64,000 nucleotides of DNA from Poecilobothrus nobilitatus (lineage: Eukaryota; Arthropoda; Insecta; Diptera; Dolichopodidae), in NCBI GenBank assembly GCA_947095535.1, contig OX352772.1, forward strand, positions 101,237,200 through 101,301,199. The letters are read 5' to 3'. The translations under genes were made by a program, and so were the position numbers. Below, in pieces: positions 21,967 to 33,873 of the stretch (position 1 is the first letter of the stretch; the number at the start of each line of letters is the position of its first letter). The notes under the pieces were generated by a model that was not told the origin of the DNA, ran no database searches, and saw nothing but the letters and a program-made list of their open reading frames with translations.

Positions 21967-22614
21967 TTTTTCCTTGGAAATAGAAAGTAATCTGAAATCA
22001 AAATTTTTAAACCTAGATCTATCGTGTTCTCAAAAAAAAAATCAGCTATCTCCACCACAGTACCGACCGCAATTACACGAAATGCATAATGTGAAATTTC
22101 AAAGATTGTTCACAAAATAATTAATATCAAAGAAACATAGCTTCTAATAATTTAATAACATTTTTTTTCAATGAAATAATTGTAAAAATATTAAGTACAT
22201 TCATACATACATATGTACATGATTTTCGTTTTCATTAAAAGATATTAGAAGTAAAAAATAGTAAATACTGTAAACAAAAATAAAACAAACATAACATTAC
22301 TATTGAATCTTCTAACAAAATTTTTACGGTTTGAATTTTGCGTCATCAACAAGAGAATATATGCATTGGTATACAAATTTTTGAGTTATAAAAAAGACGA
22401 AAATTTGTTAATATAATGCATATGGCATTTTGTAATATGTATGAAATTTGGACTGAAAAAGAAATATGTTATTTAACTAAGTAAAACTTAAACTTAGTTG
22501 GATCAAAAAATATTGTATGGCAAAGTTGTTGCTCTTTACTTGTATAACAACTTTTTCTTAATAATTTTTTTATTATTTTTCTGTTATGAAATATTAGTAA
22601 GAAACTTACTATTT
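21967..22614. other. AT-rich flank inside the duplication
   Basis: No gene was recognised. It contains a CATACATACATATGTACATG run typical of fly intergenic DNA. A 71-codon open frame at 21905-22120 spans the B4 edge and does not resemble a known protein. Confidence 0.5.
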
Positions 22615-23583
22615 AACGAGGAAGAATACAGTTGCTTTTGTCAACTCTTAGATACCTGTACGAACCGTTAGTATGTTCATAGCCTGTCACTCTGCTTATA
22701 ATACTATTTTTTTAAGTTTTTAGTATTTTAATAATTTCACAATTTATAATTCCACAAAACATAAAACAACTAGATTACCCCCTGAAAAAATTTCTAGTTG
22801 GAGCTTTAGTTTTTGTATATTACTTCAAAAAAATTTGGACAGGTGTTTAAAAATAAGGATTTTTTTAGTTTTTGACCCCATACAGCTTCGAAATAGGTAT
22901 ACAGCTTCGATACAACATTATTTTCTGAAAGAACTCATACTTATTTTCAGAGACCTAACTTCTCTCAAAATTTCAAGTTTCTAACTTAAACCGTTCGGAA
23001 GATAGCAGGAATAAAGCATTTTGCAAAATTAGAGTTTCGCATAACGGTAAATTATGGCACACAATAACACTGTATGGCACAAGTATATATTTATTCTATA
23101 TATGTTTTTAAAGCTAATACACGCAGTAATCGTTCGGCGTTTTCAAATTGAAAATATACTTTATACAACTTGTGTTATAACAATTTAAATATGGAGCTTT
23201 TTCGAATTTTGCGGGCTGTAGCTCCGTAATGGGTGGGGCTACAAAAGAAAGTTGTTAATAATAAAATTAATATTTTTATGATCAAAAAAAATGTGGGGAT
23301 CTAAAAGTTAGATGTTGGAGAGCTACCCGAAGAATTGGTTGCATCTCAACCAAAAAAAATAAGGAACCTACAAATTAATGTAAAAGTAATTTGTGTTAAC
23401 TTCAAGACTCTAGCTTTCTTAGTTTTTGAGTTATCTTGCTGACAGACGGACAAAGCTTAATCGAATCAGAATTTGATTCAGATCCGATCCATACCTTTGA
23501 AGGTATATCTAGCTAGCTTATTTCGATGAGTTACAAAAGGAGGAGCTATGTTAATATCCCCGATCCTTATAGTAGGGGTATAA
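22615..23583 (-). mobile_element. Family A repeat, copy A1
   Basis: On the minus strand this runs from a 5' end of the form TATACCCC (23583) through GATCCGATCC, ATTCTGATTCGATTAAGC-like and GACGGACAAAGC blocks, to a 3' end reading TACAGGTATCTAAGAGTTGAC and then TTCTTCCTCGTT. It is shorter than A2 and A3. Its first 120 bases (22615-22735) are nearly identical to A2, after which identity drops sharply although homology continues. Confidence 0.7.
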
Positions 23584-24020
23584 ACATGAATCTTATAAAT
23601 ATGCCATGAATATGGGAACAAACCATGTTCCAGAAATATCGGAAAAATATCGGCAAAAATTCGCATCAATAAATTATATTAAACATGAAAATATAATTCG
23701 TTTTAATTACTTATTATACTCATATAAAAGACAAAGCTACATTTCCGAAAAAGCTGTACTAAGAAAAGTAAACATTAAAATATTTATATCAGCTGACCAT
23801 AGTATATATATGCATTAATATACATATATACTATATATAGAAAATAAAGGAAAAAATTAATTTGAAAATTCCTCAAATTACTTTATTAAAAAAATACGCT
23901 GTATTTGTACTGTATTTGTACGCTGTATCAACTAATGAAAGCGAATGATATTAATAATTATTTTATTAAAAATATTTCTATTGGCATAAAAGTTTTTTCC
24001 ACCTCAACTGGACTTATTTG
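23584..24020. other. AT-rich spacer, no gene recognised
   Basis: A 70-codon open frame (23606-23818) begins close to the end of A1 but matches nothing I recognise. The rest is AT-rich, with a repeated CTGTATTTGTACGCTGTAT-like phrase near 23900. Confidence 0.4.
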
Positions 24021-24960
24021 AAAAAAATTTGCACACTTAAAACTAATAATTGTGAGTTTTATACTTACAGTAATAAATACATGGCTCCTTATGAACTACC
24101 ATTAGATGATTTGAAAGAAATGCTTGTAAATCTAGGTTTAAATTTAAAGTTAAGGTTTGTTTAAAGTTAAAGTTTACGTTTAAAGTTAAACCCATTGTAA
24201 AAAAAAACCAAAATTTGATAGCAAATTGGGGTTATACATTGTTTATTTTAAAACCCAATCAATTAAATTACAAGAACTAAGAAACACATATTGTTATTTA
24301 AATCACACATAATCCCAAAGTAAAATGGTATTATAAAACATTTTCACCTGGTAAAATCACATAATGTTACAATTGCCAGATGTTTGGGCATGGTTCAAAT
24401 CATAGTCACATAAAAACCTTTTGTGCTTTTTGTTCACAAAACCACAACTCCACAGATTGTCCAATAACTTCAACAGTGTTATGAGCAAATAGCGGAAATA
24501 ATCTTCTACGGACAACAATTGCCAGAAACGAATTTTTTTATATTCAAATCATTAATAACAGCACAAATAAACATAAATCAACAAGTTACGGCAAAATCCA
24601 ATTTTAAACTAAATGCCAATCAATTTTCATCTATCAGCAATGATGATATGTAAAAACAACATTAACCTACAAGTGAATGGCCGACTGTAAAACTCAGTCT
24701 CTCTCCAATAACAAGATATATATACAAAAAAAATGTAAGTAATACATTAACTAGTACAAAGAGTACACCAGTTCTAATATAAATATACCGGAGGAACTAA
24801 CATAGAGTACACCAATAATAATAATAACAATAATACAAATTTCAATAATAATTTATTTACGATAGAAGAAATTAGCAATATTACTAATGACATGTTTTGT
24901 AAATTAGGTACCGAGTTATAGAAGTAAACAAGAGCAAATAAACTTGAACTTTCTATTAAA
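24020..24960 (+). pseudogene. Jockey-like ORF1 (gag-like) relic
   Basis: Around 24085-24140 the frame reads YMAPYELPLDDLKEMLVNLG, a gag-like block. At 24365-24470 two zinc knuckles are visible: CYNCQMFGHGSNHS, in which the last Cys is changed to Ser, and CAFCSQNHNSTDC, a complete C-x2-C-x3-H-x4-C. Jockey-clade ORF1 proteins carry such knuckles and bind element RNA. Many stops and frame breaks follow, and no intact frame remains. It lies directly upstream of the endonuclease and RT relic in the expected order, so it belongs to the same element. Confidence 0.65.
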
Positions 24961-25039
24961 TGCATATACAATAATGAATGAACATATTAACCTTGTCATA
25001 TGACATGCACCATTCAAAAATAAAAGTCATAAATTCTTT

Positions 25040-25690
25040 AATTTTATGATATCCAATAATATTCAAATTGGTCTCGTTAATGAAACGTGGTTAAATCAAA
25101 ATTCTAAAATAACAAATTCACTCTTTACTATACGTGGAAATGATCGTATAAATAGTAATGGTGGTGGTGTTACTACTATTATAAATTAAAATATAAAACA
25201 CTCATACAAACTCATAAAATTAAAAATATAAGTATTGAACTGGAATTACCAAATGATAAAAAATTTTGCAGTCTATTTTTCAGGCAATAGTAGTAAATCT
25301 CTTAAGGTATCGTGTAAACAAATTAAAAATAGCGACTCTCTTAAAAACAAACAGCTTCATATTAAAACAAATTTTAAGCAAGGTCTCTTTTAGGAGGTGA
25401 TTTTAATTCCAGATGCCAAAAATGGGGTTGTTTGAGAGCAAACTCTTGTGATAATATTTTAAATGAACTTTTAACCATGAATAAATTCAAAATTCTTAAT
25501 ACAATATAACCAACGTATATTCCAGCAAGTAAAAATTATAACCCTTTAAATTTAGACTTTTTTTAAACTAATATTCCCAATGACTTTGCAGAACCGTTTC
25601 CCATTAACGACTTATCTTCGGATCGGTTCCCCGTATTTATAAAATTTAACTGCTCACAGCAAATATCTGAAATATCCCACTTCGATTTTG
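25040..25690 (+). pseudogene. Jockey-like endonuclease relic
   Basis: The frame reads NIQIGLVNETWLNQNSKI (catalytic Glu in NETW), then IRGNDRINSNGGGVTTII, then a decayed middle, then GGDFNSRCQKWGC (catalytic D and N), NSCDNILNELLTMNKFKIL, PTYIP, NYNPLNLDFF and NDLSSDRFPVFI, where the usual SDH reads SDR. This is the APE-type endonuclease of a Jockey-clade LINE. It continues without a break into the RT linker of J2, which shows that the second copy of the 3.1 kb repeat keeps the original context. Confidence 0.75.
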
Positions 25691-27185
25691 AATATATGAA
25701 TTGGACTACGTCACTGATATAGATAACTTGATATATTTATTACAAAATTCTATAAGAGATGCGATAGAAATTGCAGTTCCAAAAATTAATATACAAACTT
25801 TGAAAACTGTTTTTCCAATTTACATTTTAAACTATATTACTAAAAGAAACTCTATAAAAAAAGTGGCAACGTACAAGAGCAATGATATATAAGGAAGAAA
25901 TGTAACACTTAAACCAAACTAGTAAACCAGAAATTACTAAATTTAGAAATCTAAAATGAAATTCACTATCAAAATATTTTGACAAAGCTTCGAAATCTTT
26001 TTGAAAGATTTGTAAAGTAATTAAAAACAAAAACCAAATTATTCCACCGTTACTTGATCGCGAGGACTTAAAACACGTTAGTTACACAGACAAGGCCAAT
26101 CATATTGCAAAGCACTTCTTAGATAAGCACAAGCAGAATATTAAAATCACTCAAATTATATTTAAATCACTCAAACTGCAAAACTTTTATTGAAGCGGAA
26201 ATCATACAATTGATAAGTACAATAAAAAAAAAAAAGCCTGTGGTGTCGACGGCATTTTTTTCCATGTTTAAATCCTTTACCAATTAAAGGTATCAGTTAC
26301 TTAACGTTCTGATTTAACTCGTACTTGAAATTAAGTTATTTTCCAAATAATTTGAAGGAGGCTAAAATTATCCCGATATTTAAATATAGATCACCTCCAA
26401 ATAAACCAGACAGTTACAGAACAATTAGCTAGCTTAGTAGCATTTCAAAAATCTTTGAAAAACTATTAAAAGCTCGTTTAGTAGACTTTGCTACCGAAAA
26501 CCACAATTTACTACCATCCACTAGTTAGAATAAAAAATTACGTTGTGTTGGTATGGTTACTCTCGACATAATTCGGTATTTGATTGTGGTTGGAACTTGG
26601 CCTAATGCATATATTAAATCCACTTGGCTTTCCAATATACTTCATAAAAATAGTTAAAAGTTTTCTAAGCAACAGAACCTTTAGAGTTCAATTAAGTAGT
26701 ACCAAATCTGAATTAAACTCTATTCCAGCCGGAACTCAAGAAAACTGTCTTGCTTCAATTTTTGCTGATGACACACCTATATTAACAGTGGGCACCTTAG
26801 ATAGTCATATTCAAAACCAGATAAAACCACTCTAGGTAGTTTTTCTGAATATTTTACCTCATGGAAATAAAAGTTAATGAGGAAAAAACAAAATCAATTT
26901 GTTTTACCCACAAACGTAAGTCTTATTATATTTCTCAAAATAAGGTTTTATAAAATTCTACAGAAATAGAATGGGTTGACAGCATTAAATACTTAGGAAT
27001 TACTCTAGATTCAAAGTTAACTTTTAAATCCCATTCCGCAAAAACTACAAATAAAATAAATAAAACAATCCGCGAACATTTTCCATTCACAATCGTAATT
27101 CTTATCTATCAATAGAAAACTAATTGATCCTAATGACCACAATTTTTCAACCAAAGAAAATTAAGAACTAATAACAAAAAAAAAA
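25690..27185 (+). pseudogene. Jockey-like reverse transcriptase relic (right copy J2)
   Basis: J2 has the same sequence and the same defects as J1 (19604-21115), including the fused motif B to motif C segment ENCLASIFADD, plus a block of about 40 bases near 26030-26070 missing from J1. That block restores linker sequence and shows that J1 carries a private deletion. Together with the ORF1 and endonuclease relics upstream, the element spans about 24.0 to 27.2 kb. Confidence 0.75.
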
Positions 27186-27420
27186 TGTTCTCACAACAAG
27201 AAGGTTAATTTGTGGATCGAGGCAAAGCTTGAAACGTTATCAGAGAAACCAAAACAGTGGGCATTCAACAATTGTTGAAAGTAGCACAATCGAGAGAATT
27301 AAAATCAAATTATCAAAGAATATTGTTGGAAAAATGGGATTAAAAATTGTATACAGAAATTTGAAGAGAATATTATATTTAACAAAAATCACAAAATGAT
27401 ATTACATAAAAACAATAAAA

Positions 27421-28036
27421 GACAAGGAAGAGTGCAGTAGAGTAGACTGTGTCAATTCTTCGATACGCGTATGAACGTAATATATACTATTTCTATAAAA
27501 CTTGATCATCTTAAATTTCGGATGTTTTAGTACCAAGAAATATGTATTTAAATTTTGGAGTTGTATGACAACTACCCGGATATGCTGCACCAGCACAACC
27601 AAATTTTACTGAAGTTATTGCCATAAAGCTTGTTCATCTTTTGTAAGATTTCAAAAATTTAGGTTCATTAAGTTCCAAGATGTGCAAGAAGCCTAAACCG
27701 TCTGGGCTAGAGCAACCAAATTTCATAAAAGTTATTGCCACTAAACTTGCTACTTTTATTTATAAAATTTCAGATGTCTAGCTTTATTAAGTACGAAGTA
27801 TGGCGATATAAAATATGCTTATTTGAAAAAATGTAAGCCTCCTAGCTCCTTTATTTTTTAAGTTATCTTGTGGACGAGCGGTCGGACGGAGGGACATATA
27901 GAAGGAGCATCGGGCCGGCGTACATGATTTAATCGACTCAGGAATTGATTCTGAGCTGATCCATAACGTGTCACATGCGTAATGGCAAATTTATTACGAG
28001 TATACCATTGAACATACGTTTATACTGGTATAAAAA
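27421..28036 (-). mobile_element. Family B repeat, copy B4' in the right duplicate
   Basis: This is practically identical to B4 at 21351-21966 and is part of the 3.1 kb duplication. Confidence 0.65.
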
Positions 28037-28683
28037 TTTTTCCTTGGAAATAGAAAGTAATCTGAAATCAAAATTTTTAAACCTAGATCTATCGTGTTCT
28101 CAAAAAAAAAATCAGCTATCTCCACCACAGTACCGACCGCAATTACACGAAATGCATAATGTGAAATTTCAAAGATTGTTCACAAAATAATTAATATCAA
28201 AGAAACATAGCTTCTAATAATTTAATAACATTTTTTTTCAATGAAATAATTGTAAAAATATTAAGTACATTCATACATACATATGTACATGATTTTCGTT
28301 TTCATTAAAAGATATTAGAAGTAAAAAATAGTAAATACTGTAAACAAAAATAAAACAAACATAACATTACTATTGAATCTTCTAACAAAATTTTTACGGT
28401 TTGAATTTTGCGTCATCAACAAGAGAATATATGCATTGGTATACAAATTTTTGAGTTATAAAAAAGACGAAAATTTGTTAATATAATGCATATGGCATTT
28501 TGTAATATGTATGAAATTTGGACTGAAAAAGAAATATGTTATTTAACTAAGTAAAACTTAAACTTAGTTGGATCAAAAAATATTGTATGGCAAAGTTGTT
28601 GCTCTTTACTTGTATAACAACTTTTTCTTAATAATTTTTTTATTATTTTTCTGTTATGAAATATTAGTAAGAAACTTACTATT

Positions 28684-29866
28684 TAACGAGGAAGAATACA
28701 GTTGCTTTTGTCAACTCTTAGATACCTGTACGAACCGTTAGTATGTTCATAGCCTGTCACTCTGCTTATAATACTATTTTTTTAAGTTTTTAGTATTTTA
28801 AAATAATTTGGGTGAATTTTATAAATACTAGAATTATGGGTTGTACATATATTCAAACTATATGTTTACACAATCTTCAAAAGCAGATTCTAACCTTCAA
28901 CATAACGATTATCAATCCAAAACTTTTCCAAATATGCTATAGTATCATTTAATACTAAGCGACATGTGTATAATAATTTATACTATACATAGGTATGTAT
29001 TATATATCATTCGTTCATCAGTGACATATACTATATGTAAATAAACATGAATTATATAAGTATGTATACTGATATCATATAAATATAAATTCTTCAAACA
29101 ACCGTTATATGTTTTATTTATTTAATGTTTGTTGGACTACGCATCATACTCCATAGTTTTTGACCCCATACAGCTCCGAAACAGGAGGCGATACAAAAAT
29201 ATTTTCTGAAATGACTCATACTATTTTCAAAGACCTAACTTCTTTCAAAATTGCAAATTTCTAACTTAAACCGTTTGGAAGATAGATGGAGTCAAGGATT
29301 TTGCAAAATTTGAGTTTCGCATAACGCTAAATTAAGACAATGTATGGCACAAGTATATATCTATTCTATATGTATTTTTAAAGCTAATAAAAGCAGTAAT
29401 CTTTTGGTGTTTTCAAATTGAAGAGATACCTTATACAATTTGTGTTATAATAATTTAAATATAGAGCTTTTTCGAACTTTGGGGGGCTGTAGCTCCGTAA
29501 CCGGTGGGACTGCAGAAAAAAGTTGTTAATAATAAAATTAATATTTTTATGATATTCATGGCTCTATTTCAAAAAAAAATGTGGGGATCTAAAAGTTAGG
29601 TGTTCGAGAGCTACCCGAAGTTTTAGTCAAATCTCAACCAAAAAAATAGGGAACCAATAAATTGTTGTAAGAATATTTTGTGTTCATTTCAAGTTTCTTA
29701 GTTTTTTTGCTTGCTGACGGACAGACGGACGGACAATGCTTAATCGACTTAAAATTTGATTCTGATCCGATCCATACCTTTTAAGGTATATCTAGCTAGC
29801 TTATTTCGAGATGTTACAAACGGAGGAGGAATTTTAATATACCCGATCCTTATCGTATGGGTATAA
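28684..29866 (-). mobile_element. Family A repeat, copy A2
   Basis: This minus-oriented copy has both ends. The 5' end (29866, TATACCCATACG) is followed by GATCGGGTATATTAAAATTC, a GTTTGTAACATCTCG block and an ATACCTTAAAAGGTAT palindrome. A GTCCGTCCGTCTGTCCGTC tract follows, then an AGGGTTTTGG-poor AT-rich body and the 3' block AGAGTTGACAAAAGCAACTG before CTTCCTCGTT. It has no coding capacity. Confidence 0.75.
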
Positions 29867-29944
29867 AAAGGGAATGCTACAAATCTAAACAAATACATGC
29901 CTCGATATTGTGTACGTTTTCAAAAATAAAATAACCAAGTAATA

Positions 29945-30110
29945 ACCAATTTGGCTTTTTGAGGGGCAAATCTACTGAAGAAGTTTTTCCGAAATATTGT
30001 TTTGAAATCTATGCTGAATTAAATAAAAATAAGACATGGTCTTGTCTATTAATTTGCTCTAACATGCTCTTCTTTAAAAATTTTTTGACAGTCGATAAAA
30101 ACGTATTTTT
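29945..30110 (+). pseudogene. Short LINE reverse transcriptase scrap
   Basis: The frame reads NNQFGFLRGKSTEEVF and IYAELNKNKT, the RT block just upstream of motif A in Jockey/CR1-group LINEs (QFGFR..KST...). After that it decays into a T-rich stretch. It is about 50 codons long and cannot be assigned to a family. Confidence 0.55.
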
Positions 30111-30348
30111 TTCTGTAAAAAACTTTTTTGGAAATTTTTTTTTTTTTTGTTAAGATAATTTAAAATATCTAAAGATATTAAATAAATAGCTATTTAAAAA
30201 ATTTAAAAAAATTTTTAAAAAATAAAAAAGGAAAAGGAAATAAATATAATCACGGTGAACTTAAATTTATAAAAATTAATAGAACATAAAAAATAAAGAA
30301 GTTCATCTTATTTTTCTTATTCCCGTTAATTAAAATTGTGTTATTAAA

Positions 30349-31010
30349 ATGGTTGAACAATGTTCACAATGCAAAAAAAAGGGATTATAGTGCACAGGTA
30401 TCTGCCAAAAATATTACGATGCAAAGTGTGGAAAAGTATTTTAATATGATAAAAAAAGGAAGTGTGACCTGGAAGTGCGAGCAATGCATCATAAACAGTA
30501 TAAATGAATCCTTCATCATAACAGAAAATGACCAGATCTCAGTTACAGAAAATGACTTGGATTCTGAGAATGAAAATTCGAGAGAAGATCCATACAATCT
30601 AATACACGAACTTTCTTCATTTGACTTAACAAATTGCAATATGGTCAAAATGGCTGAATATTTAAACCAGATGAGTTTAGTTATTATGGAAATCCATAAA
30701 TCCCAAATGTATTTCAGCAAATCCCAAACGTATTTGTCTTCTGAAAATGCTAAAAATTAACTGGTGCTAAAGAAACGAGCTTAAAAGCATTTATTTACGG
30801 CAGATATTGCCATCTATTACCGCTGAAAAAAAGGTTATATCATGAAGCAAAAGAATCAAAACCGAGCGAAATATTGAGTTTCTATGGGTTAAATATGGAA
30901 AAATATACTTACGCGAAACAAAGGAATCAAAGTTATATGTCATCACAAACTACAATGATATTAAATTTATTAAAAATATTTATGATAATGTTAATTAATT
31001 TTTGTTTTTA
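30349..31010 (+). pseudogene. Family C ORF1 (PHD-like finger, coil, FP-like domain), copy C4
   Basis: ATG 30349 lies in a good start context (AAAATGG) and begins MVEQCSQCKKKG. A stop at 30388 and a frameshift break a zinc finger whose ligands can still be read as CSQC, CTGIC, KCGK and WKCEQC, a PHD-type arrangement found in ORF1 of several insect LINE clades. The open frame to 30760 then gives an acidic stretch, HELSSFDLTNCNMVKMAEYL and a short coil. After a further shift comes LYHEAKESK and a decayed equivalent of the FP-like C-terminal block (30780-31010). The order PHD, acidic linker, coil, FP domain completes the picture from copy C3. Confidence 0.65.
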
Positions 31011-31079
31011 TCATAACTTTTTTAATCATAACTTTTTTAAATATAAAATGTCAAAATTAATGACATTAATAGTACTTTA

Positions 31080-33860
31080 AATTACATACATATATTATAA
31101 ATCTACTATATTCTTCAAACATTTTCGTACAAACTTTTATAGTTTTGCTATTTACTTTTATTTTTGTTTTTTTTTTCTCCCACTATACCAAAAACTCAAG
31201 TATCACTTCCTAAATTCACAATTTTGAAATTAAACAAAAGCTGTTTATTCACTAATAGCACATCCTAAATTTAAAAAAAATATTTTCATTACTAAAGCAC
31301 GCATTTCAAAAATTAATCTTCAATTCTTCTTTATAATATATTGAATGAACATTAAAAATAGGTTAATTATCACGTTTTCTAACATTGGATCTGCACATAT
31401 CTACAAAACAACAAAAAAAACATTATTTTATCAATCAAATTACCTTATTCTATCTATTTCCATTCTTTATTACAAATTGATTAAAGAAACCAATTATAAT
31501 TTATTTCAAATAATAGTTAATTATAATATTATTTTTTATCTACAAATTAACGAAACCAAACAATTATTCCTTATTACAACCTTATTTTAAGGATACAAAT
31601 TATCACAATTCAGTCAACATAAAACTGATATTCCTAAATTTTTTATTATTTTTACTAACATATTTTAATAATTTAGTTACAAAAACAAGTACAACAAAAC
31701 TATCTACAAAACAACAAAAAACAGATTTTATTAATCAAATTATCAAATTATTACAAACTAACTAAACTAATTATTATATTTAAAAAAATTAAATTATTCT
31801 TATATAGAAATATTATTTTAAAAAAAAAATATTTTTATTATTAAAGTATGCACCTCCAAAAATAAAAAATATTACTATTCAATTCTTCTTTATTATAGTC
31901 TATTCAACATGCATAAACACTAGTTTATTTGTCTCATTTTTTAACATTAGACTTCCACTTATCTACAAAATAACAAAACGCACTATTTTTCTCTTTTACG
32001 CACGTAATGATACAAAATGATAATTATGACCCGAAAATTCATGCAAAATTTAAATGTAAATTATTTCACAGGGATAGACAACCTTGCTTTTGGTATGAAA
32101 TACAAAAATAATTTTAATATCTATAATATAATACACAAGATGTTGGCGAGGGCGTGCCAACATGTAAAAAAAAATATTTTATTTTGATAATAAACTACTC
32201 ACACTGAATGTAAACTAAACTGTCAATGATAATATTTCTGTATATTTATTTAATAATTTAAAATTTTATTATCAGAAACACAAACCTTCGACTAAAAGTA
32301 TTATCAGAGACAAAAATTTTTTACTTTTTAAAAACTACTTTCGATACAAATTTAAAACAAATTTTTAATGTGTAAATTTGACCGCCATATCCATTATGAA
32401 CTGGTCACAGCGGTAAATTAAAAATAAATTAATATTAAATATTAATCTTCTGTTAGCAGTTTTCAAGTGATTCTATGTTTTGAAAAAAATACATAAATAA
32501 AAATACGCTTAATAAAATTAAAAGGCCTGAAAGTGAAAAGTAAGCCTCATATTTATAAGAAAAAAATAATAGGTCGATTATAAAAGCTGGTACAAGCTTC
32601 GCAACCGACTATAAAGTAGTTTTGTTTATTTAGGTTGAAATTTTGATTTTCAAGCTGAATTTTGGATATAACATAAAATATTCGAATTTTTTTTTATTAA
32701 TATAAAATTCTGCAGCCTTAGATAATTATATTGCATAATAGAAGTCAGAAACTTACTAAATATTACAGAAGCGGATATTTCTCTTAAAAAAAAAAATTAC
32801 ATAGAAAATATCATTTTAGAAGCCTTCTCTCACAATAGATTAATAATTTTGTACTAATTTATTATTAGACCATTAATAATATTGTTAGCCATGGTAAAAA
32901 ATAAGCTGTAGAAAACGACCGTCACAAAAAAAAAGCGCCCGAAAATTTGTGAAATTTCATTATCAGAGACATGAATCTTTTATTAAATATACCAAAACCC
33001 TCTTCCAAAGTACATTTAAATAAAATAAATTCAGTAGATTTTTTCAGGTAACAAAAAATAAACGCAAAAGACTTGAAAGTAGTTTTGTTAAATAAACTTA
33101 AAATTTTTGATATAATGTATCTAAAAGCCGAATGTTAGATTAAAAAATATTTTAATATAAAATTCAGCATATTTAGATAAATATTATGTCATTACGAAAA
33201 CACTAAGATTGATAGAAATATGTTTGGAAAAAAAAATAACACCTATTATTTAATAGGTGTCCAAGTGTCATATTCTTTTAACTTTTATGTGAATTTCCAC
33301 ACGGAAAACGTAAAGTTTCAGTTTGAGCTAAAAGATAAAAACACATTCAGGGCGGTGATTTCGCGGCGAGAACAGCTGTTTTTCATTGACATAATTTTTT
33401 TTTTAAAACTAAAGAAAAATGGAGAGTAAAATTTTAAAAAATATTAAAATTATTTCGATAATTGGGATTGTTTTAAATGTAACAAACAAAAATGTCGTAG
33501 CGGTTGGTGGGTGAATTCGAATTTCGGAGCAAATGTAGGTCGGAACAAGATGACTTCTTCGTAAAATATTATATGGAAATAAAAGAAAAGGATGAAGAAC
33601 ATTTTTTGAAACTAAGAATAATTAATATGTCTTTATTTTTGCCAGCATTTTTTCGCCGGGTTTCATTGTGAACTTTATTCATGTTTTTCAAACAATTTTT
33701 GATATATTGCCACGAACTTTTATCTTGAATGTGTTTTTAGCTTGAACCATTTTTTCTCAATGATTAAAAAACTGTCAAAAATTACCGCCACGAAAAAACG
33801 GCGAGAAAAATTAATAAACTGTACATAGCTTTTTTTATTTTATGTGTTTAGATTTATGTG
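31080..33860 (+). repeat. Family C inter-ORF spacer with two sets of tandem repeats, copy C4
   Basis: Set one: a block holding CAATTCTTCTTTATAATATA at 31321 and CTACAAAACAAC at 31401 returns at about 31880 and 31963, an offset near 560 bases; a further CTACAAAACAACAAAAAAC lies at 31705. Set two: ATTATCAGAGAC at 32300 returns at 32959, and AAAGTAGTTTTGTT at 32613 returns at about 33077. The remainder is AT-rich, with a few GGCG-containing islands near 33360 and 33650. A 69-codon open frame at 33220-33429 is unrecognised. The offset is close to the 533 bases seen in copy C3, although sequence similarity between the two spacers is not obvious. Confidence 0.6.
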
Positions 33861-33873
33861 TCATTTATAGAAA

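Larger units (their letters stand above)
19604..22735 (+). repeat. 3.1 kb direct repeat, left copy
   Basis: This block is almost identical to about 25634-28803, with only scattered single-base differences and a few indels (for example about 40 bases near 26030-26070 absent here). It includes the 3' part of a Jockey-like ORF2, the same downstream flank, family B copy B4 and the first 120 bases of family A copy A1. Because the flank beyond the retroelement is shared, this is a segmental duplication rather than two insertions. Confidence 0.9.
25634..28803 (+). repeat. 3.1 kb direct repeat, right copy
   Basis: This is the right copy of the duplication described at 19604-22735. Its left edge lies inside a Jockey ORF2 that is contiguous upstream. 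Its right edge lies inside family A copy A2, which continues intact to 29866. It therefore looks like the source copy, or at least the less rearranged one. Confidence 0.9.

Noticed and set aside
23606..23818. A 70-codon frame after family A as a host gene
   Set aside because: No motif, no splice or start context, and it lies among repeats.
33220..33429. A 69-codon frame in the C4 spacer as a gene
   Set aside because: No recognisable motif, AT-rich, and placed within repeat sequence.
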